From Elusimicrobiota bacterium (lineage in GTDB: Bacteria > CAYTYR01 > UBA6262): DNA of 15,811 nucleotides. This document shows, piece after piece, positions 1 to 7,287 of the stretch (positions within the stretch are counted from its first letter, which is position 1; each line of letters opens with the position of its first letter). The notes below the pieces were generated by a model, which did no database searches, was not told where the DNA came from, and saw nothing but the letters and a program-made list of their open reading frames with translations. Position numbers and translations under genes: made by a program. The stretch spans positions 21,236-37,046 of the forward strand of contig PMCA01000020.1 in the NCBI GenBank assembly GCA_003153935.1. The letters run 5' to 3'.

Positions 1-35
1 GGCTGGCGTCGGCGGTTCAACTCCGTCCCGAGGCA
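1..35 (+). tRNA. 3' end of a tRNA gene (truncated by window edge, identity unknown)
   Basis: Positions 11-27 form a T arm: GGCGG, loop TTCAACT (matching TTCRANY), CCGTC, pairing in all five positions with one G-U. The next seven bases (28-34, CCGAGGC) would be the 3' acceptor strand and A35 the discriminator base, so the missing 5' acceptor strand should read GCCTCGG. No CCA is encoded. The anticodon is outside the window, so the amino acid cannot be given. A short T run follows but I see no terminator hairpin. Confidence 0.65.
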
Positions 36-229
36 TATTTTTTCGTCCTCATTCATAAGATTCATTCTCGCTGCAATTTCAGCTCTTTGGCTGCAATAGA
101 TAATTTCTCACCCTACATATTGCTGCGAATATGCCGGATTCGGAATGATCTATTTCGCTCAAAGATCAGAAATTTCGCTTAAGAAGCAATCTTATTCATG
201 AGGACTTTTACTTTGTAGCGAGGGTTTTT

Positions 230-598
230 ATGGCGAAGAAGATATTGATCATTGAAGATGAGGAACCTATAGTCAGGATGTTGACTATTCGGCTGGAAGC
301 CAGCGGCTACCAGGTGATCTCCGCCAATGACGGGCAAAAAGGCCTTAATCTGGCGCGGGAAGAGCAGCCGGCCCTGATCATCATGGATATTATGCTGCCA
401 TCGCTGAACGGCTATCATATAATGCGGATACTTAAGTTCGATAACCGGTATAAAAGCATTCCCATAATCGTTTTAACGGCTAAGGGGCTTGAGGAAGATA
501 AGAAACTCGGTATGGACCTGGGCGCCGACGCGTATTTTGGCAAGCCCTTTGATTCGGATAAGCTTGTAGAGAAGATAAATGAATTTCTCCCTGACTGA
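230..598 (+). CDS. Stand-alone receiver-domain response regulator (CheY-like)
   Basis: A 122-residue protein made of one receiver domain and nothing else. The visible phosphorylation site is complete: acidic pair E9-D10, phospho-acceptor D53 in IIMDIMLP, T83 in VLTAK and K105 in the GKPF turn. It would take a phosphoryl group from a histidine kinase and act by protein contact in the cytoplasm, because it has no DNA-binding or enzymatic output domain. The start at 230 is supported by GCGAGGG at 218-224, five bases upstream. It sits alone between tRNA genes (stop at 598, tRNA-Arg from 609), with no kinase next to it, so its partner cannot be named. The kinase encoded at 5676-7157 already has its own regulator. 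Family assignment is firm; the pathway is unknown. Confidence 0.93.
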   Translation: MAKKILIIEDEEPIVRMLTIRLEASGYQVISANDGQKGLNLAREEQPALIIMDIMLPSLNGYHIMRILKFDNRYKSIPIIVLTAKGLEEDKKLGMDLGADAYFGKPFDSDKLVEKINEFLPD

Positions 599-608
599 CA
601 AAAAATTT

Positions 609-682
609 GTCCCTGTAGCTCAGGTGGATAGAGCATCTGCCTTCTAAGCAGAGGGTCGCGTGTTCGAATCACGCCAGGGACG
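609..682 (+). tRNA. tRNA-Arg (anticodon UCU)
   Basis: A full cloverleaf can be drawn. The acceptor is GTCCCTG/CAGGGAC, the D stem GCTC/GAGC, and the anticodon stem TCTGC/GCAGA has loop CTTCTAA (anticodon TCT, reading AGA). The T arm is GCGTG-TTCGAAT-CACGC, and G682 is the discriminator. No CCA is encoded. It begins 10 bases after the stop of the receiver gene and may share its transcript. Confidence 0.97.
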
Positions 683-715
683 CTTAAAATTTGAAAAATC
701 CAAATTTAGTTCATT

Positions 716-780
716 GTTCATAGTTGATAGTTCATAGAAAAAGCAAGAGTACTTTCAATCAACTATCAACAATCAACTAT
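716..780. repeat. Imperfect hairpin built from tandem GTTGAT/GTTCAT units
   Basis: The left arm (716-737) carries repeated GTTCATA/GTTGATA units. The right arm (761-780) carries their complements, ATCAACTAT and AACTATCAAC. GTTGATAGTT at 723-732 pairs perfectly with AACTATCAAC at 761-770, and ATAGTTGAT at 720-728 also pairs with ATCAACTAT at 772-780, so the hairpin can slip between registers. It lies in the spacer between tRNA-Arg and tRNA-His. No T run follows, so it is not an obvious terminator. It has the look of a dispersed intergenic repeat, but only this copy is in the window. Confidence 0.6.
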
Positions 781-796
781 AAACTGTAATTCTATG

Positions 797-873
797 GTGG
801 GCGTAGCTCAATTGGTTAGAGCGCTAGGCTGTGGCCCTGGAGGCTGCGGGTTCAAGTCCCGTCGCTCACCCCA
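797..873 (+). tRNA. tRNA-His (anticodon GUG), CCA encoded
   Basis: The acceptor is GTGGGCG/CGCTCAC with one G-U, the D stem GCTC/GAGC, and the anticodon stem CTAGG/CCTGG has loop CTGTGGC (anticodon GTG). The T arm is GCGGG-TTCAAGT-CCCGT. C870 is the discriminator and CCA is encoded at 871-873. G796, just before the acceptor, can serve as the extra G-1 opposite C73 that histidyl-tRNA synthetase requires. It is the only complete tRNA in this window with a genomic CCA. Confidence 0.96.
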
Positions 874-941
874 ATAAATTTTTCTTAGTACAAATTTAGT
901 TCCGGCCTAATAAAAGGCATTGAATCCTGAGGAAACACAGG

Positions 942-2315
942 ATGAGCATCGGTAAATATTTCCTATATAATCTGCTAATTGTTAGTTGTCTTTTTTCCCC
1001 TGGCATGTCCTGCGCGGCGGATATCCAACCCTTGTCCGAATTTACCCCAACAGACCGTATTCTCATTTTAGCTCCGCATCCCGATGATGAAGCCATCGGT
1101 ACGGCCGGAGTGATCCAAAAAGCATTAAGGGCCGGCGCCGCTCTTAAAGTTGTCCTGTTCACCAATGGCGATCATAACGAGTGGGCCTTCATAGTATATG
1201 AAAAAAGACTCACCCTGCGCAAAAAAGAATTTATCCATATGGGAGAGTTGAGAAGGCAGGAATCCCTTAAGGCCTTGGAGCTTTTAGGCGTGAAACGGGA
1301 GCAGATAGTTTTCCTGGGGTATCCTGATTCCGGCACCCTGGAGATAATTACCAAGCATTGGGGGAAAACTCCGCCTTTTAAGGATTTCCTGACGCGGATA
1401 AACAAGGTCCCTTATCAGGACAGCTTTTCGCTGAATGCGCCGTATGTCGGCGAAAGTATCTTGTCCGACCTGGAAAAAGTGATAGGGGAATTCAAGCCTA
1501 CTAAAATATTTGTTTCCCATCCGGTTGACGCCAACCGCGACCATCAAAGCCTGTATTTATACACACGGGTAGCCCTTTGGGATTTAGCCGATAAGATCCC
1601 TTTACCGCAAATTTATCCCTATTTGGTGCATATAGCGGGTTGGCCCATACCCCGGAGATATCATCCCGATAAGGACCTGGGAATACCCGAGCACTTAAAA
1701 AATATCGAAATAAATTGGGTGAAATTAGATCTATCCCCGGAGGAAGTGCAGAATAAATACCGGGCCATTAATTTCTACCGTACCCAGATCGAATACGAAC
1801 CGTCTTATTTGATCTCTTACGCGCGCCGGAATGAACTTTTCGGGGATTATCCGGTGATCAAGCTCAAGATGGGCCAGGGAAATAATATCAACTGGGTGGA
1901 TGTGGAAACGCACGGAATCGACCAACCCGCCGATGAAAAGGAAGTCATAATTTCCAGATTATCATACGCCTTTGATGGAGAGGTCCTATTTATCAAAGTC
2001 ACCTTAAAACATAAAGTAGACGCTTCGTTCGGGATTTCTTCATTTTTGTTGGGGTATAGCAAAAAAACTGCTTTTCCGGAAATGCCTAAAATACTCTTAA
2101 AAGTGGGGATAAACGGCTTAGAGATCAGTGATAGATCGCGGATAGTCTTCAAGATGGAGAAAGCCGGTTTGCAATTTAAAGGGAAAGACCTGATTTTGCA
2201 AATCCCGATTTTTATTCTTGGTTATCCCGACTATATTTTAGCCAGTGCCAGGAGCCACGCCGGGGATCTGCCCCTGGGCAACACCGGCTGGCGGGTAATT
2301 GAGTTGATAAAATGA
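942..2315 (+). CDS. Exported PIG-L/LmbE-family zinc deacetylase with extra C-terminal domain
   Basis: A 457-residue protein with an N-terminal signal peptide; the hydrophobic segment is about residues 8-20 and the likely cleavage is after SCA near residue 25. The PIG-L signature follows: PHPDDE at 45-50, with H46 and D49 as zinc ligands, and the second motif HPVDANRDH at 193-201, supplying H201. Members of this family remove N-acetyl groups from amino sugars or related small molecules; here the site would be the periplasm or cell surface. The PIG-L fold should end near residue 215-250. The rest (about 300-457) is a beta-rich segment I do not recognise, perhaps for carbohydrate or protein binding. 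TGAGGA at 928-933 supports the start. The stop overlaps the next start (ATGA), so the acetyltransferase downstream is probably translationally coupled. The substrate is unknown. Confidence 0.85.
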   Translation: MSIGKYFLYNLLIVSCLFSPGMSCAADIQPLSEFTPTDRILILAPHPDDEAIGTAGVIQKALRAGAALKVVLFTNGDHNEWAFIVYEKRLTLRKKEFIHMGELRRQESLKALELLGVKREQIVFLGYPDSGTLEIITKHWGKTPPFKDFLTRINKVPYQDSFSLNAPYVGESILSDLEKVIGEFKPTKIFVSHPVDANRDHQSLYLYTRVALWDLADKIPLPQIYPYLVHIAGWPIPRRYHPDKDLGIPEHLKNIEINWVKLDLSPEEVQNKYRAINFYRTQIEYEPSYLISYARRNELFGDYPVIKLKMGQGNNINWVDVETHGIDQPADEKEVIISRLSYAFDGEVLFIKVTLKHKVDASFGISSFLLGYSKKTAFPEMPKILLKVGINGLEISDRSRIVFKMEKAGLQFKGKDLILQIPIFILGYPDYILASARSHAGDLPLGNTGWRVIELIK

Positions 2316-2959
2316 GCGATATATTGATCAGACCTTATATAGCGGCGGACCGCGAGAGCGTCAGGCAGATCGCCTGCGACACGGCTTTCCGGGGTGAGCC
2401 GGCGGAGAAGTTCTTCCAGGATCGGGAGTTGTTGGCTGATCTCTTAACTTTATATTTTACTGATTATGAGCCGGAATCATCACTGGTGGCGGAAACTGAC
2501 GGCCAAGTCATAGGCTACCTGACCGGAACAAAAAACGAAACCCGGTCACTTAAGGTGATCATTTATAATATTCTGCCGCGGCTAGCTATTAAGGCTATCT
2601 TCCGGGGAACTTTTTTAAAAGGGAAGAACCTGAAATTTTTGTTTAATCTGGCAGGGAGTTTCTTCAAAGGAGAGCTTAAGTCTCCTGATTGTTCCCGGCA
2701 GTATCCCGCGGCACTGCACCTGAATATAAAAGACGGCTACCGGGCAGGTGGTACCGGTCGTAAACTTATAGAGAAGTATCTAGATTATTTGCAAGAAAAT
2801 AAGGTCAGAGGCGTGCATTTTGGCACTATTTCCGATAAGGCCGCGGGATTTTTTACTAAATTGGGATTTGAGGTATTGTTCCGGAATACCCGCTCGTATC
2901 ATCTCGATATTTTAGGTCAGGTAGTAAATTATTACATTTTTGGCAAGAAACTGTTATAA
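2312..2959 (+). CDS. GNAT-family N-acetyltransferase
   Basis: A 215-residue cytoplasmic protein. The N-terminal strand ILIRPYIAADRESVRQIA is typical of GNAT proteins, and the acetyl-CoA pyrophosphate-binding motif R-x-x-G-x-G is seen as RAGGTG at 144-149, followed by a long helix. The later stretch DKAAGFFTKLGFEV is the usual C-terminal GNAT motif. Between residues about 78 and 125 lies a hydrophobic and basic insert that may help substrate binding or peripheral membrane contact; this is inference. It overlaps the PIG-L gene by four bases. A deacetylase and an acetyltransferase in one operon suggests tailoring of an acetylated envelope sugar, although the first is exported and the second is not. 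The stop codon lies inside the -10 element of the next promoter. Confidence 0.82.
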   Translation: MSDILIRPYIAADRESVRQIACDTAFRGEPAEKFFQDRELLADLLTLYFTDYEPESSLVAETDGQVIGYLTGTKNETRSLKVIIYNILPRLAIKAIFRGTFLKGKNLKFLFNLAGSFFKGELKSPDCSRQYPAALHLNIKDGYRAGGTGRKLIEKYLDYLQENKVRGVHFGTISDKAAGFFTKLGFEVLFRNTRSYHLDILGQVVNYYIFGKKLL

Positions 2960-2960
2960 T
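2931..2960 (+). promoter_or_regulatory. Extended -10 promoter for the transporter/two-component operon
   Basis: TATAAT at 2955-2960 matches the sigma-70 -10 consensus exactly and is preceded by TGT (TGn, extended -10). ATTACA at 2931-2936 is a 4/6 match to the -35 box with an 18-base spacer. The -10 overlaps the stop codon of the GNAT gene (2957-2959). Initiation would be near 2967, about 27 bases before the transporter start. Confidence 0.65.
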
Positions 2961-2993
2961 ACAACAATTATGAAAAGGGGAGTGCAAATTTAG

Positions 2994-4991
2994 ATGGCAG
3001 AGCAAATGCCCGGCCCGATCATCAAGATGACCCTGCTGGAACGCCTGAAATGCCTGGTTTTCGGCAAAGCTTGCGACGTGGAAGACAAAACTGTTTTTCA
3101 TCGCCTATCCCTAATCGCTCTCCTGGCCTGGGTGGGTCTGGGCGCTGACGGTTTATCGTCTTCCTGTTACGGCCCTCAGGAAGCGTTCTTGGCGTTGGGA
3201 TCACACACTTTCTTGAGTATCTTTGTAGCCTTAGGCACGGTTATCACAATTTTTATAGTTAGCGCCAGTTATTCCCAGATCATCGAGCTCTTTCCGACTG
3301 GCGGCGGCGGTTACCTGGTCGCCAGCAAGCTGCTATCGCCAAAAATAGGTATGGTTAGCGGATGCGCATTGTTGATCGATTATGTACTGACTATTACCGT
3401 TTCTGTGGCCAGCGGAGCTGACGCGGTCTTCAGCCTATTGCCAATGCAATGGTATCCATTTCGTTTAGGTTTTGCTATTCTCATAGTATTTATTTTGATC
3501 TGGTTGAATATGAGGGGAGTCAAGGAATCGGTTTTGCCGCTGGTGCCGATCTTCCTAATGTTCTTACTAACTCACGTATTTATTATCCTGTATGTGATTT
3601 TTAAGCACCTGTCTAACGCGCCGGAGCTTGTAGCTTCAACTACCGCTGATATACACGGATCATTATCCTCCCTGGGCTTCTGGGGCATGATCTTCCTGGT
3701 CGTGCGCGCCTACAGTATGGGCGCCGGAACTTTCACCGGCATTGAAGCGGTCAGTAACAGTATCCCGGTCCTACGCGAACCTAAAGTGCAAACTGCCAAG
3801 AAGACCATGATGTACATGGCTGCTTCCCTTTCTTTTGTGGTATTAGGATTAATGGTCGCTTATCTGCTTTTCAGCGTCACCTTAACCCCCGGGAAAACCC
3901 TTAACGCCGTTTTATTTGAATACGCTACCGCTGGCTGGGGGAAAAGCACTGGTTTCGGGTTTATTTTATTGGCATTATTCTCCGAAGCCACCTTGCTATT
4001 TGTCGCGGCGCAGGCCGGGTTTATCGATGGCCCCAGGGTGATGGCGTATATGGCATTGGACCGCTGGTTCCCGACTCGGTTTTCTACCTTGAGCGACCGG
4101 TTAGTGATACAGAATGGCATCCTGATCATGGGCGGTCTGGCTTTGGGTCTCATGGTCTTGACCGGGGGCTCGGTGCGTTTGCTGGTCGTACTTTATAGTA
4201 TAAACGTATTCATCACATTTTGTCTTTCACAATCAGGCATGGTTAGGCACTGGTGGCAGAACCGCCGGGTGGAAAAAAAATGGAAAAAGAAATTGCTGAT
4301 CAACGGTGTTGGCCTGCTGTTATGCCTGTCCATTTTAATTTTCATGATCATTTTCAAATTCTTTGAAGGCGGCTGGATCACCTTATTCATCACTGCGGCG
4401 TTGGTCGCCATCGCTCTGGGCGTGAGGCGGCATTATAACGGCACCATGCAATTACTTAACCGCCTGGATAGTCTGGTGAAAGCCGTGGAAGCTGAAATAC
4501 CTTCGGCTGGCCCGAAGATCGAGGCGCCTGATCCGAAGGGCAAGACCGCGGTTATCATGGTCAACGGTTTTAACGGTATCGGACTGCACACCGTCTTTGG
4601 TGTGATCCAATTGTTCGGCACTACCTTTAAGAATTTTGTTTTTGTCCAGGTCGGCACGGTTGACGCCGGCAATTTCAAGGGGACCAGCGAGATGGAAAAC
4701 CTGCAAGCCAAAGTTAGGCAGGACCTGGACCGTTATGTGGACTTCATGAAGAAGCGCGGTTACTATTCCGAAGGCGTGATGGCGGTGGGGGTGGACGTAC
4801 CAGATGAGATCGCGCAACTGGCTCCCGGCATCCTGAAAAAATTCCGTAACGCTGTTTTCTTCGGAGGCCAGCTTGTTTTCCACGATGAATCATTCCTCTC
4901 GCGGTTGTTCCATAACCACACCGTTTTCGGCCTGCAGGCCCGTCTTTATCACCAGGGAATCCCATTCGTTATTCTTCCTATCAGGGTTTAA
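2994..4991 (+). CDS. APC-superfamily transporter, KimA-like (probable K+ or amino-acid importer)
   Basis: A 665-residue inner-membrane protein. About twelve hydrophobic segments fill residues 35-455, and a soluble cytoplasmic domain occupies roughly 510-665. Two stretches resemble the KimA (YdaO) branch of the APC superfamily: GLSSSCYGPQEAF near residue 55, and GGGGYLVASK near 102-111 followed by LLIDYVLTITVSVASG. KimA of Bacillus subtilis is a proton-coupled potassium importer with a cytosolic tail that binds c-di-AMP. Whether this protein moves potassium or an amino acid cannot be decided from sequence alone. The start is ATG 2994 with AAGGGGAG at 2974-2981, a rather long spacing. The OmpR-type regulator begins only 3 bp after the stop, so transporter, regulator and kinase probably form one transcript, and the two-component pair may control ion homeostasis or this transporter. 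Confidence 0.85.
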   Translation: MAEQMPGPIIKMTLLERLKCLVFGKACDVEDKTVFHRLSLIALLAWVGLGADGLSSSCYGPQEAFLALGSHTFLSIFVALGTVITIFIVSASYSQIIELFPTGGGGYLVASKLLSPKIGMVSGCALLIDYVLTITVSVASGADAVFSLLPMQWYPFRLGFAILIVFILIWLNMRGVKESVLPLVPIFLMFLLTHVFIILYVIFKHLSNAPELVASTTADIHGSLSSLGFWGMIFLVVRAYSMGAGTFTGIEAVSNSIPVLREPKVQTAKKTMMYMAASLSFVVLGLMVAYLLFSVTLTPGKTLNAVLFEYATAGWGKSTGFGFILLALFSEATLLFVAAQAGFIDGPRVMAYMALDRWFPTRFSTLSDRLVIQNGILIMGGLALGLMVLTGGSVRLLVVLYSINVFITFCLSQSGMVRHWWQNRRVEKKWKKKLLINGVGLLLCLSILIFMIIFKFFEGGWITLFITAALVAIALGVRRHYNGTMQLLNRLDSLVKAVEAEIPSAGPKIEAPDPKGKTAVIMVNGFNGIGLHTVFGVIQLFGTTFKNFVFVQVGTVDAGNFKGTSEMENLQAKVRQDLDRYVDFMKKRGYYSEGVMAVGVDVPDEIAQLAPGILKKFRNAVFFGGQLVFHDESFLSRLFHNHTVFGLQARLYHQGIPFVILPIRV

Positions 4992-4994
4992 TTT

Positions 4995-5663
4995 ATGCGC
5001 ATACTAGTCATTGAAGATGAGAAAAAGATAGCGGAATTCGTCAGGCGGGGCCTGCGCGAAGAGGGCTACGCCGTGGATATTGCCGCGGACGGCGAAGAGG
5101 GCCATTACCTGGCGACTAGCAACGAATATGACCTGATCATACTGGACCTGATGATCCCGAAAATTGACGGCTTAACCCTGTGCCGTACCTTGAGGAAAGA
5201 AAAAATAAACATTCCGATAATCATGGTGACGGCTAAGAACACGGTGCAGGATAAGGTCACCGGGTTGGATACCGGGGCCAATGATTACCTGACCAAGCCG
5301 TTCGCTTTCGAGGAATTATTGGCCAGGGTCAGGGCTTTGCTGCGGCATAAGGAAGCGGGCTCGGCCACTAAACTTAAGGCCGGTGATCTGGCAGCGGATC
5401 TGCTTACCCATAAAGTAACCCGCGGCGGCAAAGAAATAGAACTGACGGCCAAAGAATTCGCTCTGCTGGAATATTTGATGCGCAACGCCGGGGCGGTGAT
5501 CACCAGGACCATGATCTCCGAGCATGTTTGGGATATTAATTTCGACACTGATACCAATATAATCGACGTATACATTAATTACCTGCGGCGCAAAATAGAC
5601 GACGGGTTCAAGAAGAAACTGATCCAGACTATCCGGGGCCGCGGTTACTCCATTAGGGACTAA
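4995..5663 (+). CDS. OmpR/PhoB-family DNA-binding response regulator
   Basis: A 222-residue two-domain regulator. The receiver domain (1-120) has E7-D8, phospho-acceptor D51 in IILDLMIP, T79 in MVTAK and K101 in LTKPF. A winged-helix output domain follows (about 125-220), with the typical ELTAKEFALLEYL, the NIIDVYINYLRRKID recognition-helix region and the final IRGRGY wing. It should bind direct-repeat operators as a phosphorylated dimer. It starts 3 bp after the transporter stop and ends 12 bp before the kinase start. The residue pattern resembles the CusR/MprA-like branch of heavy-metal and stress regulators, which is only a hint because potassium and other stimuli also use this architecture. 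The cognate kinase is almost certainly the next gene. Confidence 0.94.
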   Translation: MRILVIEDEKKIAEFVRRGLREEGYAVDIAADGEEGHYLATSNEYDLIILDLMIPKIDGLTLCRTLRKEKINIPIIMVTAKNTVQDKVTGLDTGANDYLTKPFAFEELLARVRALLRHKEAGSATKLKAGDLAADLLTHKVTRGGKEIELTAKEFALLEYLMRNAGAVITRTMISEHVWDINFDTDTNIIDVYINYLRRKIDDGFKKKLIQTIRGRGYSIRD

Positions 5664-5675
5664 TTAGAGACTATA

Positions 5676-7157
5676 ATGATTTTTAAAAGTATTCGTTCCA
5701 AGATCATTCTCTGGTATATGCTGGTCCTGGCGTTGACCCTCTTCGTCTTCAGCCTGGTCCTTTATCATAATCTCAATAAGAGCTTGTATCGCAACATCGA
5801 TGACCTGCTGCGTTCCCGGGCGGAGGGCGTGATCAGCTCGATCGACACATACTGGGAGACGGAAAAGCTGGAGATCGCCAAAGACGGCGGCAAAGAAGCG
5901 GTCTACAGCAAAATAAATAACGAGCATTTTGCCCAGCTGGCGCAGGATTGGGTAGACGAAAAATCCACCGACCCCGCGCTGGTTAATATTACCGTCCAGA
6001 TATATGACATTAATGGCCGCAACATCGCTTCTTCACAGAATATCCCTGAATCCCCCAATTTTAAGAAAAATATAGCCGATCTGCTCCTCACCAGGAAAGC
6101 GCACTATGATACTTTTGACATTGCCCTGCCGGATGCCAAACCCTTAAGGCTGAGGACTATGACCATGCCGGAATTTGAGAATGGCCGGATCGCATACCTG
6201 GTACAGGTGGGCAGCCCTTTGACCAGTATCAGCGCCTCCTTGAATCGCCTGCAGGCCATCTTGTTCATCTTATTGCCTTTGACAGTGTTCCTGACGGGTA
6301 TAGTCGGAGCGTTCCTGGCTAAGAAAACCCTGAGCCCGGTTGATGAGATGATCGCCACCATACACCAGATCACGGCGGAGAATCTAAAGCAGAAGATCGG
6401 GATTCCCCGGACCAATGATGAAATACAACGGCTGGCCGAAACCTTTAACGATATGCTGGACCGTCTGGCGGACTCATTTACCACCCAGCAGCAGTTCATC
6501 CAGGACCTTTCCCACGAATTAAAGACGCCCCTGACTGTTATAAAGGGAGAGCTGGAAGTGACCTTGAAGAAACTCCGCTCGCCGGCGGATTATGAAACGG
6601 TGTTGATCAGCAGCTTGGAGGAGATAGACAAGTTAACGCGCTTGACTGAGAACCTCCTGATGCTGGCGCGTATGGAAAATAAGGAAATAGTTTTGGAGAA
6701 AAAGCCTGTGGATCTGAACGTGTTGATCGCCGGGATAGCGGATGACCTCAGGATCCTGGCCGAGCAAAAGCAGGTCAGGCTTGAATATGAGCCCAGGCCG
6801 CAAGTCAATATCATGGCTGATCCGGCGCAGTTGCGGCGCGTTTTCCTGAACCTGCTGGACAATGCTATAAAATATACTCCCTCCGGGGGCCGGGTGTGCA
6901 TCAACCTCGAACCGGTGCCAGACAGGGTCAGGATCGCTGTCAGCGACACAGGGGTAGGTATCCCGGCAAATGAGTTAAAGAATATATTCCATCGTTTTTA
7001 CCGCAGCGAGAAAACCGGCTCCGATATCGGTTTTGGTTTAGGTTTAAGTATCGCCAATTCCATTATCCTGGCTCTCCATGGTTCGATAGAAGTCAATAGC
7101 GCCGTAGGTAAAGGGTCAACTTTTACCGTGATCCTGCCTTTATCTTCCCAACTTTAA
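5676..7157 (+). CDS. Membrane sensor histidine kinase (HAMP, HisKA, HATPase_c)
   Basis: A 493-residue kinase with standard architecture. The first membrane segment is at about residues 10-30, followed by a periplasmic sensor of about 160 residues, a second membrane segment near 190-213, a HAMP domain to about 265 and the HisKA helix with phospho-acceptor H280 in DLSHELKTPL. The ATPase domain shows the N box (FLNLLDNAIKYTPSGG), G1 (DTGVGIP), F box (FHRFYRSE) and G2 (GFGLGLS). All key catalytic residues are present. The layout is that of CusS/BaeS-like kinases. The sensor domain gives no clear ligand. It has a weak ribosome-binding site (AGAG region) 12 bp after the regulator stop, suggesting coupling to it. 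I see no clear terminator after 7157. Confidence 0.94.
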   Translation: MIFKSIRSKIILWYMLVLALTLFVFSLVLYHNLNKSLYRNIDDLLRSRAEGVISSIDTYWETEKLEIAKDGGKEAVYSKINNEHFAQLAQDWVDEKSTDPALVNITVQIYDINGRNIASSQNIPESPNFKKNIADLLLTRKAHYDTFDIALPDAKPLRLRTMTMPEFENGRIAYLVQVGSPLTSISASLNRLQAILFILLPLTVFLTGIVGAFLAKKTLSPVDEMIATIHQITAENLKQKIGIPRTNDEIQRLAETFNDMLDRLADSFTTQQQFIQDLSHELKTPLTVIKGELEVTLKKLRSPADYETVLISSLEEIDKLTRLTENLLMLARMENKEIVLEKKPVDLNVLIAGIADDLRILAEQKQVRLEYEPRPQVNIMADPAQLRRVFLNLLDNAIKYTPSGGRVCINLEPVPDRVRIAVSDTGVGIPANELKNIFHRFYRSEKTGSDIGFGLGLSIANSIILALHGSIEVNSAVGKGSTFTVILPLSSQL

Positions 7158-7225
7158 GCCTGATCATTCTCCCCAACAGATTAAAATGTTCTAATTTTCT
7201 TTTAATAATGGATTAATTATTAATA

Positions 7226-7234
7226 TGCTATTAT
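7226..7234 (+). promoter_or_regulatory. Possible extended -10 element for the small secreted-protein gene
   Basis: TGC followed by TATTAT (5/6 to TATAAT) in an AT-rich spacer, 54 bases before the ATG at 7288. No good -35 lies at the right distance. It is listed because the same TGn-plus-hexamer design occurs at the other three promoters proposed in this window. Confidence 0.3.
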
Positions 7235-7287
7235 TAGGCCAGAAGAAAGCAATAGATATATTCTTGTAATGGAAGGGGGTGAAGATA

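Noticed and set aside
3-182. Open + strand frame at the left edge
   Set aside because: It has no start in view, its beginning is explained by the tRNA T arm, and the encoded residues look random.
415-672. Minus-strand frame of 85 codons over the receiver gene and tRNA-Arg
   Set aside because: Its first part is antisense tRNA and the rest is the shadow of the receiver gene, with no ribosome site.
942-1020. Lipoprotein signal for the PIG-L protein
   Set aside because: The residues before Cys24 (GMS) do not fit a lipobox; a normal signal-peptidase I site fits better.
4452-4883. Minus-strand frame of 143 codons inside the transporter gene
   Set aside because: It is contained in the cytoplasmic-tail coding region of the transporter, with no ribosome site or known domain.
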